A DNA stretch of 56,844 nucleotides from Deltaproteobacteria bacterium (GCA_015494395.1 WGBG01000172.1:1-56844), one strand, 5' to 3'. Shown: positions 8,026 through 16,999, counted from the stretch's first letter. The notes: generated from the letters alone by a model not told the origin. Numbers and translations: made by a program.

Positions 8026-9522
8026 TTGAGCAAGGAAAGCCAGGTAATAAAACAGCGCAGGAAAAAGGCTGAAGAGATGGAACAGGCCGGGATCAACCTG
8101 TTCCCCAATGATATTCCCCGCCCGCAAAATATTGCCAAGATCCTTTCAGAACATGAAGGCAAGGACAAGGCGGCCCTTGAAAACCTGGGCCAGGAATTCA
8201 TGGTGGCAGGCCGAATTATGGCCCTTCGCAAATTTGGCAAGGTCTCCTTCTGTCACATTCAGGACAGTACCGGAAGGCTTCAGGTCTATTTTGCCAGGGA
8301 TACCCTTGGGGAAGACAAGTACAAGGAGTTTAAGAAATTTGATATCGGTGACATAATCTGGGTCAAGGGCCCTCTTTTTCGTACCAAGACCGATGAGCTT
8401 ACCGTGATGGCAAAGGAGATCAGGCTTGTCACAAAGTCCTTCAAGCCCCTCCCGGAGAAATATCACGGCATCACAGACAAGGAGCTGCGCTACAGGCAGC
8501 GTTACGTTGACCTTGTTATGAATGAGGATGTCCGCACCACTTTCATGAAACGCTCCCGGATTATCCATCTCCTGCGCAAGTACTTTATATCAGAAGGTTT
8601 CATTGAGGTTGAAACCCCCATGATGCAGCCAATTGTGGGCGGGGCCACAGCCAAGCCCTTCAAGACACATCATAACGCCCTAGATATTGACCTGTTCCTG
8701 CGCATTGCACCTGAGCTTTACCTGAAGCGGCTGCTGGTTGGGGGGTATGACAAGGTCTTTGAACTGAACCGCAACTTCAGGAATGAGGGTATCTCCATTC
8801 AGCACAACCCTGAATTCACAATGCTTGAGTTCTATGAGGCTTATGCAACCTATGAGGACCTTATGGAACGGACCGAGCAGCTTTTTGCCATGATTGCAGA
8901 GGATGTCTGCGGCAGTACAACCATCGAGTATCAGGGCCAGGAGGTTAATCTTGCTCCGCCATGGAAACGCATGACTCTTGAAGAATCACTGATAGAGGTT
9001 GGCTGTATCCCTGCTGATGAGCTTCGAGACAGGGATGCGCTTAAAAAACGGCTTGAAGATGCTGGAGTGCCCCTTTCCGGGGATGAAGTCCTTGGGAAAT
9101 ACTGGACAAAGCTCTTTGACCACCTGGTAGAGCCAAATCTCATCCAGCCCACCTTTATTACCCAGTACCCCACTGATGTCTCGCCTCTTGCCCGAAGAAA
9201 CCGGGAAAATCCTGAGGTAACAGACCGTTTTGAGCTGTTCATTACAGGCCGTGAGATAGCAAATGCCTTTTCAGAGCTGAATGATCCGCGGGATCAGGCA
9301 GCCCGTTTTGAAGAGCAGGTGGCAAATCGTGGTGATGATGAAGAAATACCTCCTGAGATAGACTGGGACTATGTAAATGCTCTTGAAATTGGTATGCCCC
9401 CTGCTGCAGGTGAGGGCATAGGCGTTGACAGGCTTGTAATGCTGCTTACAGACTCTGCATCCATCAGGGATGTAATACTCTTTCCTCAGATGAGGCCCGA
9501 ACATATAAGGCGCGAAAGATAG
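8026..9522 (+). CDS. lysS: Lysyl-tRNA synthetase, class II
   Basis: This charges tRNA-Lys with lysine. The 498-aa product has the N-terminal OB anticodon-binding domain (about residues 55-165) and the class II core: motif 2 as FRNEGISIQHNPEFTMLEF and motif 3 as GIGVDRLVMLLTDSASIRD. I prefer the TTG at 8026, because GGAGG ends five bases before it; the upstream in-frame GTG at 8008 has no ribosome site. The first residues would then be MSKESQVIKQRRKKAEEM. lolC/E follows after 9 bases, a pairing commonly seen in proteobacteria. Element B3 lies just upstream. Confidence 0.97.
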   Translation: MSKESQVIKQRRKKAEEMEQAGINLFPNDIPRPQNIAKILSEHEGKDKAALENLGQEFMVAGRIMALRKFGKVSFCHIQDSTGRLQVYFARDTLGEDKYKEFKKFDIGDIIWVKGPLFRTKTDELTVMAKEIRLVTKSFKPLPEKYHGITDKELRYRQRYVDLVMNEDVRTTFMKRSRIIHLLRKYFISEGFIEVETPMMQPIVGGATAKPFKTHHNALDIDLFLRIAPELYLKRLLVGGYDKVFELNRNFRNEGISIQHNPEFTMLEFYEAYATYEDLMERTEQLFAMIAEDVCGSTTIEYQGQEVNLAPPWKRMTLEESLIEVGCIPADELRDRDALKKRLEDAGVPLSGDEVLGKYWTKLFDHLVEPNLIQPTFITQYPTDVSPLARRNRENPEVTDRFELFITGREIANAFSELNDPRDQAARFEEQVANRGDDEEIPPEIDWDYVNALEIGMPPAAGEGIGVDRLVMLLTDSASIRDVILFPQMRPEHIRRER

Positions 9523-9531
9523 GACCCTGTC

Positions 9532-10821
9532 ATGAAGTACGAACTCTTCATGGCGCTTCGCTACCTCAAGGCACGGGGGCAGCATGCGTTCATTTCGCTC
9601 ATCACCTTTATCTCAATGGGCGGTGTTGCTGTAGGTGTAATGGCCCTGATAGTGGTGATAGCAGTAATGGCAGGGTTTGAAAACCATCTGCGCACCAAGA
9701 TTCTTGGTATTAACGCCCATGTTCTTGTTCGCGCCTACAAGGGCCCATTTTCAAATTCCAGGGAGATAGAGAAGAAACTGCTCTCATGCTGTCTAGAAGA
9801 CAAGCCAGGCATAGCGGGCCTGATCAGGCGCATGCAGGGTAAACCTGAAAAGATCTGTGTCACCGCAGTTACACCAATAGTCTATATTCAGGCACTTTTA
9901 AGCAGCGGAAGGGCGGTAAGCGGTGTTGCAATCAGGGGTATTGACCCGAAGACCGTGGAATCGGTAATGAGCCTTGGGCAGATTCTTCTTGGAAACGGAC
10001 TCCAGGGCTTCAAAAACTTCAAAGGGCGTCATCCTCCGATCATCCTTGGAAAGGAACTTGCCCGCACCCTTCAGGTAAGTGTTGGTCAGACAATTCAGGT
10101 TGTGCTTCCCGGTGGAACCATCACCCCTGTCGGAATGATTCCCAAGATAAGGTCATTTACTGTAACAGGGATAAACTCAACCGGAATGTATGAGTATGAC
10201 GCATCCCTTGCCTTTATTCCCATATCTGCCGCACAAAAGCTCCTTGGTATAGGGGACAGGGTGCATGGAATTGAGGTAAAGGTTTCAGACATCTATGCTG
10301 CTGACAGAATTGCAGCCAAGATAGAAAAGGAACTTGGCTTTCCGTTCTGGACCATGGACTGGCAGAAGATGAGCAGAAACCTTTTTGCAGCACTCAAGAT
10401 GGAAAAACTTGCCATGTTTGTAATCCTTACCCTTATTGTGCTGGTGGCTGCATTTAACATTATCAGCACACTTATAATGATGGTAATGGAGAAAAAACAG
10501 GATATAGCAATCCTTAAATCCATCGGTGCGTCTGACAGACAGATTCTGAAGATCTTCATGTTTACGGGGTTTCTTATAGGTATAGTGGGGACAGCCATTG
10601 GAGTTACAGGCGGGGTTGGTATCTGCATGGCACTTTCAAGGTACAAGTTCATCAAAATCCCCAAGGAGGTCTATTATACAGACAGCCTGCCGATCCTTAT
10701 GAACACCTTTGATGTTACGGTAATCGCACTTTCTGCTGTACTTATCTGTTTTCTTGCAACCATTTACCCGGCACGTCAGGCAGCAGGAATAAATCCATCT
10801 GAGGTACTTCGAAACGGTTAG
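9532..10821 (+). CDS. lolC: Lipoprotein-releasing ABC transporter permease (LolC/LolE family)
   Basis: The 429-aa protein has the MacB/LolCE layout: one N-terminal helix (about residues 20-45), a large periplasmic domain, then three C-terminal helices, ending ATIYPARQAAGINPSEVLRN, a typical FtsX-domain terminus. The start MKYELFMALRYLKARGQHAFISL is family-typical. It would extract outer-membrane lipoproteins from the inner membrane together with the ATPase LolD. LolD usually follows directly in this arrangement but is not in this window. The gene is 9 bases after lysS, so co-transcription is likely. Confidence 0.93.
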   Translation: MKYELFMALRYLKARGQHAFISLITFISMGGVAVGVMALIVVIAVMAGFENHLRTKILGINAHVLVRAYKGPFSNSREIEKKLLSCCLEDKPGIAGLIRRMQGKPEKICVTAVTPIVYIQALLSSGRAVSGVAIRGIDPKTVESVMSLGQILLGNGLQGFKNFKGRHPPIILGKELARTLQVSVGQTIQVVLPGGTITPVGMIPKIRSFTVTGINSTGMYEYDASLAFIPISAAQKLLGIGDRVHGIEVKVSDIYAADRIAAKIEKELGFPFWTMDWQKMSRNLFAALKMEKLAMFVILTLIVLVAAFNIISTLIMMVMEKKQDIAILKSIGASDRQILKIFMFTGFLIGIVGTAIGVTGGVGICMALSRYKFIKIPKEVYYTDSLPILMNTFDVTVIALSAVLICFLATIYPARQAAGINPSEVLRNG

Positions 10822-10881
10822 GGAGGCGTGGAAAGCCCGCGTGTTAGAAATCCATTTTATGCCTGAATAGGAGCATTGAAG

Positions 10882-11661
10882 TTGAAAGTGGCCATAGGCT
10901 TCAAACTTCGCCAGTGCCCTGGCGTTACCACAGTTGGCCTCAGGCTTAACTGGGATGACTATACCCGGGAAGAACAGCGCATTATAAGGGAGGCAGAGCG
11001 CATTTATTTCCCGACATTATTTTATGCCGGAAGTCTGCACGCAGCAGGAAAGTCCATATTTCCGTCAGCTTCGTCCTATCACCACCTTGGAGACAAGGCC
11101 CGCCAGCTCTCCCTGTTTCGTTTTTTGAATATTCCCATGCCCCGCACCATGCTGTTTGCAGGCAGTCTGCGAAAACGTCAGGCTGAAATACTTGCTAATT
11201 TCGATTTTCCATTTGTTGCCAAAAAGACAACTGGCAGCGGGCAGGGGAGGGGAGTATTCCTTGTAACCAACAGGGAAGAACTGAAAACTTATCTTCAGAC
11301 ATGCCCCGGTGTTTCATATATCCAGGAATATCTGGATTTCAAGCGGGATCTCAGGGTGGTAATCATAGGAAACCGGGTTGTTCACTACTACTGGAAAGAG
11401 TCGGCGCCTGAAAACTTCAGGACCAACATTGCCCAGGGAGGACAGATAAATTTTGACAACATCCCGGAAGAGGCATTGAGCCTTGCGCTTAAGGCCGCAA
11501 GAGTTTCAGGAATTGATTATGCAGGCTTTGACCTTTGTGAGTCAGAACATGGCTGGATGGTCATTGAGGCAAATATCAACTTTGGCACAGAGGGGTTTCA
11601 CGCAGCCGGGCTATCACTAAAAAGAATGCTCTGTGACATGGTCATGGCAGGAGAGATATAA
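10882..11661 (+). CDS. ATP-grasp domain protein (RimK/glutathione synthetase-like)
   Basis: The 259-aa protein has an ATP-grasp fold: VAKKTTGSGQGRGVFLV is the lysine and flexible glycine loop, IQEYLDFKRDLRVVIIG the hinge, and FDLCESEHGWMVIEANINFG the magnesium-binding end. Such enzymes ligate a carboxylate to an amine or thiol; the substrate is not apparent. AGGAG at 10869-10873 is well placed for TTG 10882 and too close for TTG 10876, so I take the former. It follows lolC/E by 60 bases and occupies the place where lolD is often found. It is the last gene before a convergent terminator. Confidence 0.8.
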   Translation: MKVAIGFKLRQCPGVTTVGLRLNWDDYTREEQRIIREAERIYFPTLFYAGSLHAAGKSIFPSASSYHHLGDKARQLSLFRFLNIPMPRTMLFAGSLRKRQAEILANFDFPFVAKKTTGSGQGRGVFLVTNREELKTYLQTCPGVSYIQEYLDFKRDLRVVIIGNRVVHYYWKESAPENFRTNIAQGGQINFDNIPEEALSLALKAARVSGIDYAGFDLCESEHGWMVIEANINFGTEGFHAAGLSLKRMLCDMVMAGEI

Positions 11662-11726
11662 GTTTATGTTTGAATCGGTATGTCCCATTTTACTTAACCA
11701 TTACATGCTGTTTGGACCCAATGTAA

Positions 11727-11754
11727 AAAGGGCATGTACATTGACATGCCCTTT
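11727..11754 (-). terminator. Hairpin terminator between convergent genes
   Basis: An 11-bp inverted repeat, AAAGGGCATGT and ACATGCCCTTT, with a six-base loop lies between the ATP-grasp gene and the FeS subunit gene. Read on the minus strand the stem is followed by a run of T, so it can terminate the oxidoreductase operon. On the plus strand there is only a weak T run. Confidence 0.75.
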
Positions 11755-11791
11755 GACAGCTCTTCTGATAAAGACTTAAGGTAAATTAAGC

Positions 11792-12247
11792 CTAAATCTC
11801 CTGCATGGTCACAAACTTCAGTGCATGGGTGGTGCACTTTGTAACACAGGCTGGTTTGAGTCCGGCATCTATCCGGTCCATGCAGTAATCACACTTGACA
11901 GCCTTTCCTGTCTCAGGATTAAGCTGCGGAATTCCCCAGGGACAGGCACCTGCACATGCCATGCAGCCAATGCATTTGTCTGCATCTACAAAGACAATTC
12001 CGTCCTCCTGCCGTTTCTGCATGGCCTTTGTGGGGCATATGTCAACGCAGAACGGCTCTTCGCAGTGATAGCATGAACGGAACTGAAATTCTGTTTTAGG
12101 AACTCCCTTTACTGCCTTAAGCGGTTCATGGGTTATCTCGCAAAGGATAGGCCCAACCGGAAGATTTTTATTGGTTTTACAGTGTACCTCGCAGCCATGA
12201 CAGCCAATACACCTTCTTGAATTGAGATAGATCATGTATTTGTTCAC
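11792..12247 (-). CDS. 4Fe-4S electron-transfer subunit of molybdopterin oxidoreductase
   Basis: The 151-aa protein is a DmsB/PhsB/HybA-type ferredoxin subunit. Sixteen cysteines fall into four clusters: CIGCHGCEVHC, CYHCEEPFCVDIC, CIGCMACAGACPWG and CDYCMDR...CVTKC, enough for four cubane clusters. It has no signal peptide or membrane helix, as usual for this subunit. It overlaps the catalytic subunit gene by four bases (ATGA), so translation is coupled. No NrfD- or PsrC-type membrane anchor follows, and the operon ends here at a hairpin. Electrons may therefore go to or from a soluble partner or an anchor encoded elsewhere. Confidence 0.93.
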   Translation of the reverse strand: MNKYMIYLNSRRCIGCHGCEVHCKTNKNLPVGPILCEITHEPLKAVKGVPKTEFQFRSCYHCEEPFCVDICPTKAMQKRQEDGIVFVDADKCIGCMACAGACPWGIPQLNPETGKAVKCDYCMDRIDAGLKPACVTKCTTHALKFVTMQEI

Positions 12248-14352
12248 AGTTCCACCCTCCTTGCAGGATTTCTGTGGCTTCGGCGTACAGTTACGAATTT
12301 TTCACACAGGCACAGTCCGCCACCGGCAGGATCCATTTTCTGTAATAAACCTTCCTGCAGTTTCTGATCACTCATTCCTGCGTGATATGCCCTTGACTGA
12401 AGGGGAATCTGCCGCCCAAATCCATGAACAGTATAGACCGCCTCTGGATGTATGAATTCGGTTACATGGGCACGGACAATGCCCTTCTGGGTATCTGCAA
12501 TAACATCAACCCAGTCCCCCTCACTGATTCCAAGTTTGCTTGCCACCCGTTTGTTTATCCACAGGGTATTTTCGGGAAAGAGTTCATGGAGCAGGGGGTT
12601 GTTTATGGTGTGTCCATGCGCATGTACGGGTGAACGGCCAAAGATGAGTCTGAATCTGCCCTTTGGAGGTTTGGATGGACTCTCGTAGGGTTTAAGGGAG
12701 GGAAGACCTGCATCCTCAAGCACTTTACTGATAATTTCAATTTTGCCTGAAGGGGTCTTGAACTTGTCATCAATATTATCATACATGATAGGCTTGTCAG
12801 AAAGCTCTATGTAACCCTTTTCATCAAACTCTTCATAACTGTGACCAGTTGGCTCAAGCTGCCACTTCCACAGCTCTTCGATTGTATTAAATGGGAAATA
12901 TTCACTGAAGCCCATGCGGTCAGCGATCTGTTTGAAAATTTCCCAGGACGGTTTGGTATCAAAACGCGGCTCTACTGCCCTTTGACGCAGTGTAAAACGC
13001 GGTTTGGGTCCCTTCTGAGTGATAATAGGGGTTTCTCTCTCAAGGTACATTGATTCAGGAAGGATTACATCACTGAACCACCCAAACTCACTGTAATGGG
13101 TATCAATGGAGACCAGCAGTTCTGCATTTTCCAATGCCTCCTTCTGTGCTGCCGGGTCAGGGAAGCAGTTAAAGGGATCATGCCTGTAACAAATCACCGC
13201 CTTGATGGGGTATGGCTCCCCTGTTGCAATGGCATCATAAAAAAGATGGAACAGCCCCGGTCCCTTGTCAAAATGCTTGTATTTTGTCCCAACACCGTCT
13301 GCACGTTCCTTCTCCGGTTTTGGCACAAGTGCATCAAGGCTCCTGAGACCCTTTACGCCACAGTCACCAGGTCCCTTGGGAAAGAGCTGACCTCCCTGCT
13401 TCTCAATATTTCCCATGAGAACATTCAGAATCTGAAGTGCCCTGCTTGCATAAAATGAGTCGCTGTAGCGTGAGAGCATCCATCCTGGGTGGAAAATGAC
13501 CTTCGGCCTCTGGGAGGAGATCTCCTCAACAAAGCCTTTGAGCTTGTTAGCCTTTATTCCACACTCCTTTGCAGCCCATTCTGCAGTATATGGCTCAATA
13601 AACTCCTCAAGTGCATCAAAACCTGTAACATACTTTTCGAGAAACTCCCTGTCATAGGCCTCTTTTTTAAGCACCTCGTTTATCATGCCCAGGGCAAGGG
13701 CATAGTCAGTGCCTGGACGCACCTGGAAGAACCTGGTTGCCTTGATTCCGGTAAGGCTCTGCCGTACGTCAACATAGGTAAGACTGCCACCGGCCTCAAG
13801 CATATCCATAACCTGGTTAGCCTCGGCAATGCGAAGGGATGCAAGGATATTCCTGCCGAACAGCACAAGATGCCTGGAGTTTTTAATGTCGTAAATCAGC
13901 CCTTTTCTCCCTAACCCATATATGGATTTGCTGGCATGATGAACATTTCTTCCGCATCCGCTGTCATGGTTGGTAAAGTTGGGGCTTCCAATACCGTGAA
14001 TAAACGCCTTGGCTATGTCCAGGAATGGACCACCACGGCAGCTCATCATTATGGCCTCTGGCCCGTACTTATCCTTGATCTTTTTAAGTTTATCCGCAAC
14101 GTAATCAAGGGCTGCATACCAGCTTACTGGCTCCCAGTTGCCAGCTCCGCGTCCACCCTTTCTTATAAGCGGCTGCTGTGGCCGTTCATTGTCCTTTTGA
14201 AGCGCAATGCCAGCGGAACCTTTGGCACAAAGCGCTCCACCCAGAAGATGGGGATTTCCTTCAATCCACTTGATTTCTCCATCTTCAACTTCGACTCTGA
14301 TGGGACATCGGACCGAACACATGCCGCACATGCTCCATACTGTTTTTTTCAT
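12244..14352 (-). CDS. Molybdopterin oxidoreductase catalytic subunit (PhsA/PsrA/SoeA-like)
   Basis: This 702-aa protein is a DMSO-reductase-superfamily enzyme. It starts with the FeS motif CGMCSVRCPIRVEV plus GALCAKG, then the Mo/W-bisPGD domains; NHDSGCGRN probably gives the Mo-ligating cysteine. The C-terminal molybdopterin dinucleotide domain begins RFRLIFGRSPVHAHG. The region GFSEYFPFNTIEELWKWQL is typical of thiosulfate/polysulfide reductases. Unlike PhsA and PsrA it has no twin-arginine signal, so it should face the cytoplasm, as in SoeA sulfite dehydrogenases. Its neighbours (sensor kinase, TSUP permease) fit a sulfur oxyanion substrate, but arsenate, selenate and polysulfide cannot be excluded. 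It lies 36 bases after the kinase gene, probably in one operon. Confidence 0.88.
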   Translation of the reverse strand: MKKTVWSMCGMCSVRCPIRVEVEDGEIKWIEGNPHLLGGALCAKGSAGIALQKDNERPQQPLIRKGGRGAGNWEPVSWYAALDYVADKLKKIKDKYGPEAIMMSCRGGPFLDIAKAFIHGIGSPNFTNHDSGCGRNVHHASKSIYGLGRKGLIYDIKNSRHLVLFGRNILASLRIAEANQVMDMLEAGGSLTYVDVRQSLTGIKATRFFQVRPGTDYALALGMINEVLKKEAYDREFLEKYVTGFDALEEFIEPYTAEWAAKECGIKANKLKGFVEEISSQRPKVIFHPGWMLSRYSDSFYASRALQILNVLMGNIEKQGGQLFPKGPGDCGVKGLRSLDALVPKPEKERADGVGTKYKHFDKGPGLFHLFYDAIATGEPYPIKAVICYRHDPFNCFPDPAAQKEALENAELLVSIDTHYSEFGWFSDVILPESMYLERETPIITQKGPKPRFTLRQRAVEPRFDTKPSWEIFKQIADRMGFSEYFPFNTIEELWKWQLEPTGHSYEEFDEKGYIELSDKPIMYDNIDDKFKTPSGKIEIISKVLEDAGLPSLKPYESPSKPPKGRFRLIFGRSPVHAHGHTINNPLLHELFPENTLWINKRVASKLGISEGDWVDVIADTQKGIVRAHVTEFIHPEAVYTVHGFGRQIPLQSRAYHAGMSDQKLQEGLLQKMDPAGGGLCLCEKFVTVRRSHRNPARRVEL

Positions 14353-14388
14353 GAGTATTCCTCCGTTAATGTTAATATTGTTAAGAGG

Positions 14389-15960
14389 TTATGAGTCATC
14401 CTCATCCTTTCCTACAGGATTTTTCATAGGGGGCAGTTTAACCTTGAATACTGTCTCCATTCCTGCCTGAATATATTCCTGTTCATCAGGAGGAGACTGA
14501 ACCTCCATTGACCCGCCATGATCACGCACAATCCCGAAAGAGACAGAAAGTCCAAGTCCTGTCCCCTTGCCTACGCTCTTGGTTGTAAAAAAGGGATCAA
14601 AAACCCGGCTTATCACGTCTTCAGGTATGCCCGGCCCTGTATCACCAATAATGACTTCAACTCCGCCCTCTGCTGTTTCCTTTGTCCAGATACCGATAAT
14701 TCCATCATTTTCCATGGCATCGTGGGCATTGTTGATAAGGTTCATAAAGACCTGTCTTAACTTCCCTTCATCAGCAAGGACCCTGGGCAGGTTTTCTTCA
14801 AACACCCGATGGACATAGATTCTGTCCATGTTAAGGGTATGTTCCATTACAGAGAGGATGTCCTCGATAAACTGGTTGATGTTAGTTGGGCCCATCCTGT
14901 TTTCCAGGGATTCCCTTGAAAATTTGAGAAGATCCGCAACAATACGCCGACAGTTCTGTGTCTGTTTTTCTATGATGGCAAGGGTTTCAAGTGCCTCTTT
15001 ATTTTCCCGAAAATCCTCTTCTAGTATCTGCGTATATCCAAGTACAATCCCCAGTGGAGTGTTAATTTCGTGGGCGACTCCGGCAGCAAGCTGCCCAATG
15101 GATGCCATCTTCTCCTGCTGTATCAGGGTCTCAGTCACCTGCTTTAGCGCTGTTATGTCCTTGGCAATAGCCTCGCTACCTATGATCTTACTGTCCTTAT
15201 CCTTAATTGCAGATGCTGAGATCAGCAGGGTCATAAAGCTTCCGTCACTTTTAATAAGGTCTGTTTCGAAGTCTTTTATATGTCCCTGCGATGCAAGTTC
15301 CGTGTAATATTTTGTCCAGGCCTTCTTGTCTTTGAAAAATGCTGATATAGGGACGCCGATAATGTCGTCGGGTGTGTCATAGCCAAGGAGTTCCACGCCG
15401 GTTGCATTGATGTCTGCAATTTTCCAGTGTTTATCACAAAAAAATACTGCATCCTGAGAATGTTCAAACAGGCTCCTGAACTTCTGCTCTGACTGCCTCA
15501 GTTTCTGGGTACGTTCTTCAACACGGCGCTCCAGGTTCTGATTTAGTTCACGCAGTGTGGAATGGGCATGGGCGAGCATCTTGTTGGTCTTTTCAAGCTC
15601 AACTGCATCATCCCGAATTCTCTGCATGACACTCCTTACATTTGCGTAATAAAATGTAAGCGTGGCTATAGCCACAAAGGTCATTGTGTTAAAGCCCCCT
15701 GTGTAGGGAGCTAAAATTTTCCAAATGTGAGGATAGCCAATTATGATAAATAGATACCGCAGTATATGGGCTGTTGACCTGGAAACTGCAAATATCAGGA
15801 GCGCCACACTAAACCAGAAAAAATAGCCGCAAAGTATGTTTCTACGTCTGATCTGCTTGATCTTCCAGGCATACCGAGTTGCCATGACCGACAAGACGAT
15901 CATAAGGCCGGCTCCCAGAAAATCTACTATATGGACAGGAAAGAGGGGGAGCGAGGTCAT
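14389..15960 (-). CDS. Membrane sensor histidine kinase with PAS domain
   Basis: The 523-aa kinase has three or four N-terminal membrane helices (about residues 8-28, 42-75 and 87-108), a coiled coil (115-158), a PAS domain (160-280) and a HisKA/HATPase core. The phosphorylated histidine is H297 in LAAGVAHEINTPLG; GDTGPGIPEDV and GKGTGLGLSVSFG are the nucleotide-binding boxes. It overlaps the upstream 165-aa membrane protein gene by four bases and is followed closely by the molybdoenzyme gene. A REC-only regulator is encoded in the divergent arm, but a DNA-binding partner is not in this window. The likely input is through the membrane helices, the coupled 165-aa protein and the PAS domain. 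Confidence 0.92.
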   Translation of the reverse strand: MTSLPLFPVHIVDFLGAGLMIVLSVMATRYAWKIKQIRRRNILCGYFFWFSVALLIFAVSRSTAHILRYLFIIIGYPHIWKILAPYTGGFNTMTFVAIATLTFYYANVRSVMQRIRDDAVELEKTNKMLAHAHSTLRELNQNLERRVEERTQKLRQSEQKFRSLFEHSQDAVFFCDKHWKIADINATGVELLGYDTPDDIIGVPISAFFKDKKAWTKYYTELASQGHIKDFETDLIKSDGSFMTLLISASAIKDKDSKIIGSEAIAKDITALKQVTETLIQQEKMASIGQLAAGVAHEINTPLGIVLGYTQILEEDFRENKEALETLAIIEKQTQNCRRIVADLLKFSRESLENRMGPTNINQFIEDILSVMEHTLNMDRIYVHRVFEENLPRVLADEGKLRQVFMNLINNAHDAMENDGIIGIWTKETAEGGVEVIIGDTGPGIPEDVISRVFDPFFTTKSVGKGTGLGLSVSFGIVRDHGGSMEVQSPPDEQEYIQAGMETVFKVKLPPMKNPVGKDEDDS

Positions 15961-16454
15961 GTTTTCTTACACACCTCAAGCTCTTTCTTTTCATTAACTG
16001 CCTCGTGGTAGGAATTTTTTAAAAAGAGCATCATGAACCACATTGCAGGAACACAGAGAAGATGGTCGTTGCGGGTGATATAGAAGAGCCATCTCTGCCA
16101 CGTCAGAGGACCTGAAAGCGCCTGATCCATAAGGTTCTTACCGGTGATGGCCCCTTCTGGAAGTTTGATCCCCAGACTATGAACAACAAGTGCATTAATA
16201 TTCCACAACAGGAAGAAAAAAAGAGAAATCTTCAGATACTTCCAGCCCTGACAGTGCCCAACCGGGTGCATGTGAAGTGTATAGATCAAAAATATCATGG
16301 CTATTGCAAAAAGCACATGGGCCATCTGATGTACATACAGACCCTCTGGCGGGCCATGAACCTGAACTGCCTGGGCCGGACATGCGGTGAGTAGCACCAA
16401 AGACAGGGCAACCCAAATTATTTGTTGCAGACAGGAAAATCTGGATTTGATCAT
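15957..16454 (-). CDS. Small His-rich membrane protein coupled to the sensor kinase
   Basis: I do not recognise a named family. The 165-aa protein begins with a hydrophobic signal (residues 10-29, ending TACPAQA, which could be a signal peptidase or a lipobox site), then the segment HGPPEGLYVHQMAH and about three membrane helices (43-62, 73-93, 128-147). Histidines H33, H42, H46, H61, H63, H67, H92 and H131 lie in or near the helices, as in haem- or metal-binding membrane proteins. Its stop overlaps the kinase start (ATGA), so the two are made together; it may be the kinase's sensory partner. That is inference. Confidence 0.7.
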   Translation of the reverse strand: MIKSRFSCLQQIIWVALSLVLLTACPAQAVQVHGPPEGLYVHQMAHVLFAIAMIFLIYTLHMHPVGHCQGWKYLKISLFFFLLWNINALVVHSLGIKLPEGAITGKNLMDQALSGPLTWQRWLFYITRNDHLLCVPAMWFMMLFLKNSYHEAVNEKKELEVCKKT

Positions 16455-16535
16455 TCGATTAATCGCCAGTGGTTTATGATTATTTTTCTAACAATTGATA
16501 TAAGATGGATTCTGAAGGTCTGGTGATGGGTATGT

Positions 16536-16550
16536 ACAAAAAATATGCCA
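16536..16550 (-). promoter_or_regulatory. Possible sigma-54 promoter for the kinase/oxidoreductase operon
   Basis: On the minus strand the sequence reads TGGCATATTTTTTGTA: TGGC, seven bases, TTGT. This matches the -24/-12 spacing exactly, but the -12 element has GT instead of GC. It lies about 82-96 bases before the start codon at 16454. It could be served by the same upstream palindromes as the rightward promoter. Confidence 0.35.
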
Positions 16551-16806
16551 GAAAAGCTTTTATGGCAGGAAGTTGTTGTTTAATTAGGTTTTGAGAACTA
16601 AAAGATGGCTGAACAGGGCATAAAAAAACATCCCGTCCTACCTTTGTCTAAACTGATCAAAGCATTTAACATACTGTATTAACAGCCCATTATTGCCTTC
16701 ATTGCCTGTGATAAGGGAGTCCCTTGCTAATAATACCAAGAGAAAAGTCAGCCAATGGAAGAAAAACGTTTATGAGCATAGATTGATAAAAAAATCCGTG
16801 AAAGAC

Positions 16807-16823
16807 TGCAACCTTTATGTTGC
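16807..16823. promoter_or_regulatory. Palindrome TGCAAC-N6-GTTGC, site 1
   Basis: GCAAC and GTTGC form a 5-bp inverted repeat around CTTTAT. The same core recurs at 16983, 176 bases away, and in no other place I noticed in the gap. It lies about 330 bases upstream of the predicted rightward start point, a usual distance for an activator enhancer site. Confidence 0.5.
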
Positions 16824-16982
16824 TGCATGAAATTACGGATGCGCTTCCTTGAATATAATCGAACCACACTTAAATAGCAGATGCTTACAAACGGTAACTG
16901 TCAAGGCTTTAATATGAAAAATGTCAAAATATAACTTGCTGATTTAAAAAACTAATTCAATATGTCTTTTCAATTCGTCTGA

Positions 16983-16999
16983 TGCAACCTTTTTGTTGC
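16983..16999. promoter_or_regulatory. Palindrome TGCAAC-N6-GTTGC, site 2
   Basis: The sequence TGCAACCTTTTTGTTGC repeats site 1 with one base changed in the spacer. Its centre lies about 155 bases upstream of the predicted sigma-54 start point, an ideal place for an enhancer-binding protein dimer. Confidence 0.55.
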
